NCBI GenBank assembly: GCA_035544895.1
Contig: DASZZM010000026.1
Location: 1 to 64,000 of the forward strand
DNA from: JASLEW01 sp035544895
GTDB lineage: Bacteria > Acidobacteriota > Thermoanaerobaculia > Multivoradales > UBA5704
Direction: 5' to 3'
Length of the DNA: 64,000 nucleotides
In this document: positions 61,878-64,000 of the stretch, piece after piece
Numbering within the stretch: position 1 is the first letter of the stretch
Layout: the number at the start of each line of letters is the position of its first letter
Made by a program: the position numbers and the translations under genes
Notes under the pieces: model-generated
The model's input: only the letters and a program-made list of their open reading frames with translations
What the model was told of the DNA's origin: nothing
The model's database searches: none

Positions 61878-64000
61878 GTGCCGACTCCCGCGACGCTTCT
61901 CGCCATGGACCCCGGCGAGCGCCTTCCGGCCCTGATTTCGTACCTGCGCCAGCAGGCCGCGCGCGCGCTGCGCCTGGGCCCCGAGGCCGTCGATCCGCGG
62001 CGGCCGTTGACCGGCTACGGTCTCGACTCGCTTGCCGCCGTCGAGCTCGGCTTCGCGGTCCAGACCGACCTCGGGATCGACCTGCCGTACTACGAGCTGC
62101 TGGAAGGATCGACGCTGGCCGAGCTGGCCGGGCAGCTGCTGGCGCGGCTCGCCGCGGAGGAAAGGCCCGTCTCCGAGCCACCGGCCCCCCCGCCCGGCGC
62201 GAGCCAGCCCGAAGGCCCCGCCGGCGCCGGCCGCGCTGACCGCGCCGGCCGCGCTGACCGCAGCCAGGTGCCGGCAAACGACGCGGGCGAACCCCTGTCC
62301 CACGGGCAGAAGGCTCTCTGGTTCCTGCACCGGTTGGCGCCGCAGAGCCCGGCATACACCATCGCCGTGGCGCTGCGGGTGCGCGGCACTCCCGCCGGCA
62401 CTCCACTGGCAAGCGTCCTGGGCCGCGCTCTCGCGGCCCTCGCCAACCGTCACGAAAGCCTGCGCGGCTGCTTCGCCGTCAGCGCCGGCGAGCCGGTGCA
62501 CCGGCTCGGCGAGGGCGTCGCTCCCGCCCTGGAGGTGATCGATGCGCGGGGCTGGGACGCCGCCCGGCTGCGCCGCCGCCTCAACGACGAGGCCTGGAGA
62601 CCGTTCGACCTGGCCGAGGGTCCGCTGCTGCGCGCCCGGCTGTTCACCGGCGGGCCGGGAGAGGCGGTCCTGCTCTTTGCCATTCATCACATCGCCGCCG
62701 ATCTCTGGTCCCTCGCCATCGTGGCGCGCGAGCTCGGAGCGCTCTGTTCCGGGGAGCCGCTGGCGCCGGTGGCGGCCTCCTACGGAGATTGGGTCCGCCG
62801 CCAGCAGGAGAGGCTCGCCGGCGCCGAGGGTGAGCGGCTCTGGGAGTACTGGCGCCGCCGGCTCGGCGGCGAGCTGCCGGTCCTCGAGCTGCCCGCCGAC
62901 CGCCCGCGTCCCGCGACCCAGAGCTTCCTGGGAGCCGTCCGCTCGCGCCGCCTGGCGGAGAGCGCGGAGGGTGCGCACCGCCTGGCTGGCGCGGCGGCGG
63001 CCCATCGGGCGACCCTCCATTCGTTGCTCGCCGCGGTCTACCTGGCGCTGCTCCACCGCTACACGGGGCAGGCGGACATCCTGATCGGGACGCCGGCCGC
63101 GGGCCGCGGCGCCGCGGATCTCGCCGGCGTGGTCGGCTACTTCGTCAACCCGGTGGTGGTGCGGGCCGACCTGGCGGGCAATCCGACCTTCGGCGAGCTC
63201 TTCGCCCAGGCGCGGGAAGCGATGCTCGCGGCCCTCGCCCACCAGGATTTCCCCTTCCCTTTGCTGGCCGAGCGCCTGCGTCCGGAGCGGGACCCCGGCC
63301 GTTCGCCTCTCCTCCAGACCGTTTTCGCGCTGCAGAGGGCGCCGGTCCAGGGCCCGCCCGAGCTGGCCGCGGTCGCGCTCGGCGAAGACGGGGTCCGGTT
63401 CCGCGCCGGCGCCCTGGAGCTGGAGTCGGTGGCGCTCGAGACCCCGTTCTCGCAGTTCGACCTGGCGCTGTCCGCGGCCGAGATCTCGGGCTCTCCATCT
63501 CTCGGCTTGGGCCTGACGGCGCAGTACGCGACCGATCTCTTCGACGGCGCGACCATGGACCGGCTTCTCGGGCATTTCGCGGCCTTGCTGGCGGGAGCGG
63601 CGGCCGATCCCCGGGCCCGGGTGTGGGAGGTGCCGCTGCTCGACGAGGCGGAGCGGCGGCAGCTCGCGGCATGGAGCGGCGCCGGGGAGCGCCACGCCGT
63701 GCGCGGATCGCTGCACGGCCGGTGGGAGATCTGTGCGCGGAGGCGGCCGGACGCGGTGGCGCTGGCCTGGGAGGACGAGTCGGTGAGCTACGGCGAGTTC
63801 GACCGGCTGGGCAACCGGTTGGCGCGGCGGCTGCTGGCAGCAGGGGTGGAGCCGGGCTCTCGGGTGGGACTGGCGGCCGGGCGTGGCGTGGGGCTGGTGA
63901 CCGGCATCCTGGGGATCCTCAAGGCCGGCTGCGCCTACGTGCCGCTCGATCCGAGTTATCCGCGGGAGCGGCTGGCCTGGGTGCTGGAGGACGCCGCGGC
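61878..64000 (+). CDS. Nonribosomal peptide synthetase, 5' part (carrier-condensation-adenylation)
   Basis: Open from GTG 61878 (or ATG 61905) to the window end, at least 707 residues. It begins with a carrier domain carrying the 4'-phosphopantetheine Ser (GYGLDSLAAVELG, about residue 55). A condensation domain follows (about 135-560; LSHGQKALWFLHRLAP; active-site AIHHIAADLW). An adenylation domain then starts (about 610; DESVSYGEFDRLGNRLARRL; KAGCAYVPLDPSYPRERL). Starting with a carrier implies an acyl group is loaded by another enzyme, for example a separate fatty-acyl-AMP ligase. The GTG lies 14 bp after the TolC-like stop. Confidence 0.9.
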   Translation, partial: MPTPATLLAMDPGERLPALISYLRQQAARALRLGPEAVDPRRPLTGYGLDSLAAVELGFAVQTDLGIDLPYYELLEGSTLAELAGQLLARLAAEERPVSEPPAPPPGASQPEGPAGAGRADRAGRADRSQVPANDAGEPLSHGQKALWFLHRLAPQSPAYTIAVALRVRGTPAGTPLASVLGRALAALANRHESLRGCFAVSAGEPVHRLGEGVAPALEVIDARGWDAARLRRRLNDEAWRPFDLAEGPLLRARLFTGGPGEAVLLFAIHHIAADLWSLAIVARELGALCSGEPLAPVAASYGDWVRRQQERLAGAEGERLWEYWRRRLGGELPVLELPADRPRPATQSFLGAVRSRRLAESAEGAHRLAGAAAAHRATLHSLLAAVYLALLHRYTGQADILIGTPAAGRGAADLAGVVGYFVNPVVVRADLAGNPTFGELFAQAREAMLAALAHQDFPFPLLAERLRPERDPGRSPLLQTVFALQRAPVQGPPELAAVALGEDGVRFRAGALELESVALETPFSQFDLALSAAEISGSPSLGLGLTAQYATDLFDGATMDRLLGHFAALLAGAAADPRARVWEVPLLDEAERRQLAAWSGAGERHAVRGSLHGRWEICARRRPDAVALAWEDESVSYGEFDRLGNRLARRLLAAGVEPGSRVGLAAGRGVGLVTGILGILKAGCAYVPLDPSYPRERLAWVLEDAA

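Overview
The window is high-GC bacterial chromosome. Three loci carry long single-protein ABC permeases of the ADOP/MacB-FtsX type, one of them with an adjoining PadR regulator. Together with a b6-like cytochrome b fused to cytochrome c, DUF6600 and DUF481 exported proteins and IPTL-CTERM surface proteins, this points to Acidobacteriota, possibly a Thermoanaerobaculia-like lineage. That assignment is inferred from gene content; there is no rRNA or other marker gene in the window.

Layout. 0-3.4 kb: a dispersed repeat, an exported ankyrin protein, a Gln-rich YXWGXW protein and a GlsB-like membrane protein. 3.5-7.2 kb: a respiratory operon with a haem-bearing outer-membrane barrel, Rieske protein, cytochrome b-c fusion and small cytochrome c. 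7.2-12.7 kb: phospholipid enzymes (PAP2 phosphatase, two PLD/cardiolipin synthases, a DAG-kinase-like protein) and a DUF481 protein. 12.8-25.8 kb: a large hybrid histidine kinase, three DUF3494/IPTL-CTERM proteins, an exported thioredoxin, a class A penicillin-binding protein, a CsbD protein and a second histidine kinase. 25.9-38.2 kb: a di-haem peroxidase-like protein, an aldo/keto reductase, a PadR regulator with a deleted ADOP gene, a second broken ADOP gene, an alpha/beta hydrolase, a YncE-like propeller and several exported or lipoproteins.

38.3-47.8 kb looks like an island. Two 88% identical direct repeats, each holding the 3' half of a tRNA, bound it. Inside lie an AraC-type regulator, seven TCAAG iterons spaced exactly 13 bp, an intact ADOP permease, a 35-residue Cys-rich peptide gene with a perfect Shine-Dalgarno, a membrane M50-type protease with an N-terminal PqqD-like (RRE) domain, a TPR protein with a decayed STAND-like domain, and an exported protein with a thioredoxin-like half whose expected cysteines are serines. 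I read this as a candidate undescribed ribosomal-peptide (RiPP) maturation and export system. The right end carries IS21 and DUF3631 debris.

47.8-64 kb: M20 peptidase, SDR enzyme, thioredoxin reductase, a MoxR/VWA pair, a MntA-HepT toxin-antitoxin pair, an orphan RHH-Phd antitoxin whose PIN toxin is cut off, two lipoproteins, TrmL, a methyltransferase, a Tat-exported multicopper oxidase coupled to a TolC-like protein, and the 5' part of a nonribosomal peptide synthetase (carrier-condensation-adenylation) that runs off the window.

Most other open frames are antisense shadows produced by GC-rich codon use.
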